Assembly (NCBI GenBank): GCA_015069365.1
Contig: SVIT01000011.1
Coordinates: 1 to 32,337 of the forward strand
Source of the DNA: Clostridiales bacterium
GTDB taxonomy: Bacteria; Bacillota; Clostridia; Christensenellales; Borkfalkiaceae
Reading direction: 5' to 3'
DNA length: 32,337 nucleotides
This document shows positions 31,417 to 32,337 of this stretch, piece after piece. Position 1 is the first letter of the stretch, and each line of letters opens with the position of its first letter. The notes under the pieces are model-generated. The model searched no databases and had not been told where the DNA came from. It was given only the letters and a program-made list of their open reading frames with translations. The position numbers and the translations under genes were made by a program.

Positions 31417-32337
31417 ATGAAAAAGACTTTATTAGCAATTTTGGTTGCATTATGCAGCGTGACGATGGTACTTGGGTTTGCATCTTGTGGGATACCCACG
31501 ACGCCCCCGACGTCATCGCCTACTGAGGTAGTAGTGACCTATACGTTGGACAGCAACAGCTTCAATAAGACCGTAGCATACAAAGGCACGGTAAATTATG
31601 GTACGCTGAAACTGAAAGGCAGTGACGGTAAATCGGTCAACGTTACCAAAGATATGGTTACGGGTGTAGACACGAACAGTGTTGGGGCAAAACAGCTCAC
31701 CGTAACCTATAAGGGTGTTTCGCACAAAGTAGACTATACCGTTAAATACGAGGTAAAGTTTATGGCGGACGGCGCTTCGCTTGGTACGCAGTACGTACTT
31801 TCCGCAGACGAGATCGATATTCCGAGCGGTTATGAAATGGACGAATGGGAACCCGCTATCCCCGTTGCGCCTCAAACGATCAGTGATAATATGACGTTTG
31901 TTTATAAAGACGGTGGTTCGAACCCTACTGGCAATATGTCTGTAACGTTGGGCGGTAACGAATGTAAGCTTTACGTGGGTGAAGAACCTGCGACGTTCTC
32001 GGTTAGCGTATCGGCTCCTGCAACAACGAAGGTTAGATATGAAGTAACCAGCTCCAATGCTAACGTAACGGGTGTTTACAACGCAGGGGTTGTCATTGTC
32101 AACGCAACCAAGATCGGCGTCAGCGAATTGACTGTTAAGGCGATCAATACGGAAAATGCTGAAGACTATGCGATTGCAAAGAAAACGGTTGTTGTTATGC
32201 CTGCAACGAAACCCATTATCGTGCAGTCTGCAAATACCTATGGTATTGAAAAGACTCTCACGCTCGGTGGGGTTGACGCAGACGGTACCGACAGCACCTA
32301 TCAATTGACTCTTTCGCTCGGCGATGAAAATAAAATC
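31417..32337 (+). CDS. Lipoprotein with Ig-like domains, 3' end beyond the window
   Basis: The frame is open from ATG 31417 to the last base (307 codons, no stop), so the gene is cut by the window edge. Residues 1-24 are a lipoprotein signal ending GFASC, so Cys24 would be lipidated and the protein held on the outer membrane face. Then come a Thr/Pro-rich spacer, a Big_3-like module at about 40-110 (TVNYGTLKLKGSDGKSV and VGAKQLTVTYKG), a short segment resembling InlB-type repeats (VKFMADGASLGTQY and MTFVYKDGG), and a Big_2-like module from about 170. AGGAG at 31401 could also serve a GTG at 31411, two codons earlier. The 103-nt gap before it has no terminator, so it may belong to the ABC operon. 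Confidence 0.8.
   Translation, partial: MKKTLLAILVALCSVTMVLGFASCGIPTTPPTSSPTEVVVTYTLDSNSFNKTVAYKGTVNYGTLKLKGSDGKSVNVTKDMVTGVDTNSVGAKQLTVTYKGVSHKVDYTVKYEVKFMADGASLGTQYVLSADEIDIPSGYEMDEWEPAIPVAPQTISDNMTFVYKDGGSNPTGNMSVTLGGNECKLYVGEEPATFSVSVSAPATTKVRYEVTSSNANVTGVYNAGVVIVNATKIGVSELTVKAINTENAEDYAIAKKTVVVMPATKPIIVQSANTYGIEKTLTLGGVDADGTDSTYQLTLSLGDENKI

Noticed and set aside
31513-32304. A 263-residue minus-strand frame at the right end
   Set aside because: It lies opposite a lipoprotein gene with a signal sequence, lipobox and ribosome binding site. It has no recognisable domain.
1-32337. CRISPR arrays, tRNA or rRNA genes, transposons, prophage
   Set aside because: I looked for regularly spaced repeats, tRNA-like cloverleaf elements and mobile-element genes and saw none. 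The only tandem repeats are within the coding region at 5547-6548.

Overview
The window looks like a chromosome segment from an anaerobic Gram-positive bacterium of the Bacillota, most likely an uncultured gut-type clostridium. The assignment is inference. It rests on strong GGAGG-type ribosome binding sites, TTGACA/TATAAT promoters, many U-tailed intrinsic terminators, RNase J, the trmR-trhP pair, pyruvate:ferredoxin oxidoreductase with rubredoxin and a flavodiiron protein, and lipoproteins with bacterial Ig-like domains. I see no rRNA, tRNA, CRISPR array, transposase, integrase or phage gene. Nearly all genes are on the + strand; the one clear exception is nifJ.

Positions 1-4600 hold the 3' end of rplT (ribosomal protein L20), a SpoU/TrmH-family RNA methyltransferase, a YebC/PmpR protein, and a P2A-type cation ATPase. 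The ATPase lies behind a yybP-ykoY (Mn2+) riboswitch with its own promoter and terminator. Positions 4600-7230 hold one unusual 740-residue acidic protein with eight VDYDRI-like repeats, a 39-nt minisatellite and a C-terminal domain of unknown function. It is expressed from its own promoter through a long AT-rich leader.

Positions 7230-17310 look like one long co-directional run with no internal terminator that I can see: RNase J with a basic N-terminal extension, trmR and trhP (wobble uridine 34 hydroxylation and methylation in tRNA), type I asparaginase, an M3 oligoendopeptidase, an M29 aminopeptidase, a COG0523 metallochaperone GTPase with a His/Cys-rich insert, and a second, degenerate CobW-like P-loop protein that appears fused to a YcgQ/TIGR03943-like C-terminal domain. 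The run ends at a strong terminator shared with nifJ on the other strand.

Positions 17310-23350 form a redox and metal block: nifJ (minus strand), a divergent 51-residue rubredoxin, a flavodiiron protein, a small BFD-type [2Fe-2S] protein, and a ZIP metal transporter whose promoter contains a near-ideal inverted repeat. Together they suggest central pyruvate oxidation plus O2/NO detoxification and metal homeostasis.

Positions 23350-32337 encode a stand-alone 5'-3' exonuclease, a secreted membrane-anchored endonuclease I, an O-antigen ligase-like polytopic membrane protein, an ABC-2 type transporter (ATPase plus permease), a secreted Ig-like protein and a lipoprotein with Ig-like domains that is cut by the window end. 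The most unusual items are the repeat protein at 4929, the CobW/YcgQ-like fusion at 16290, and the ABC transporter with Ig-like proteins at the right end.
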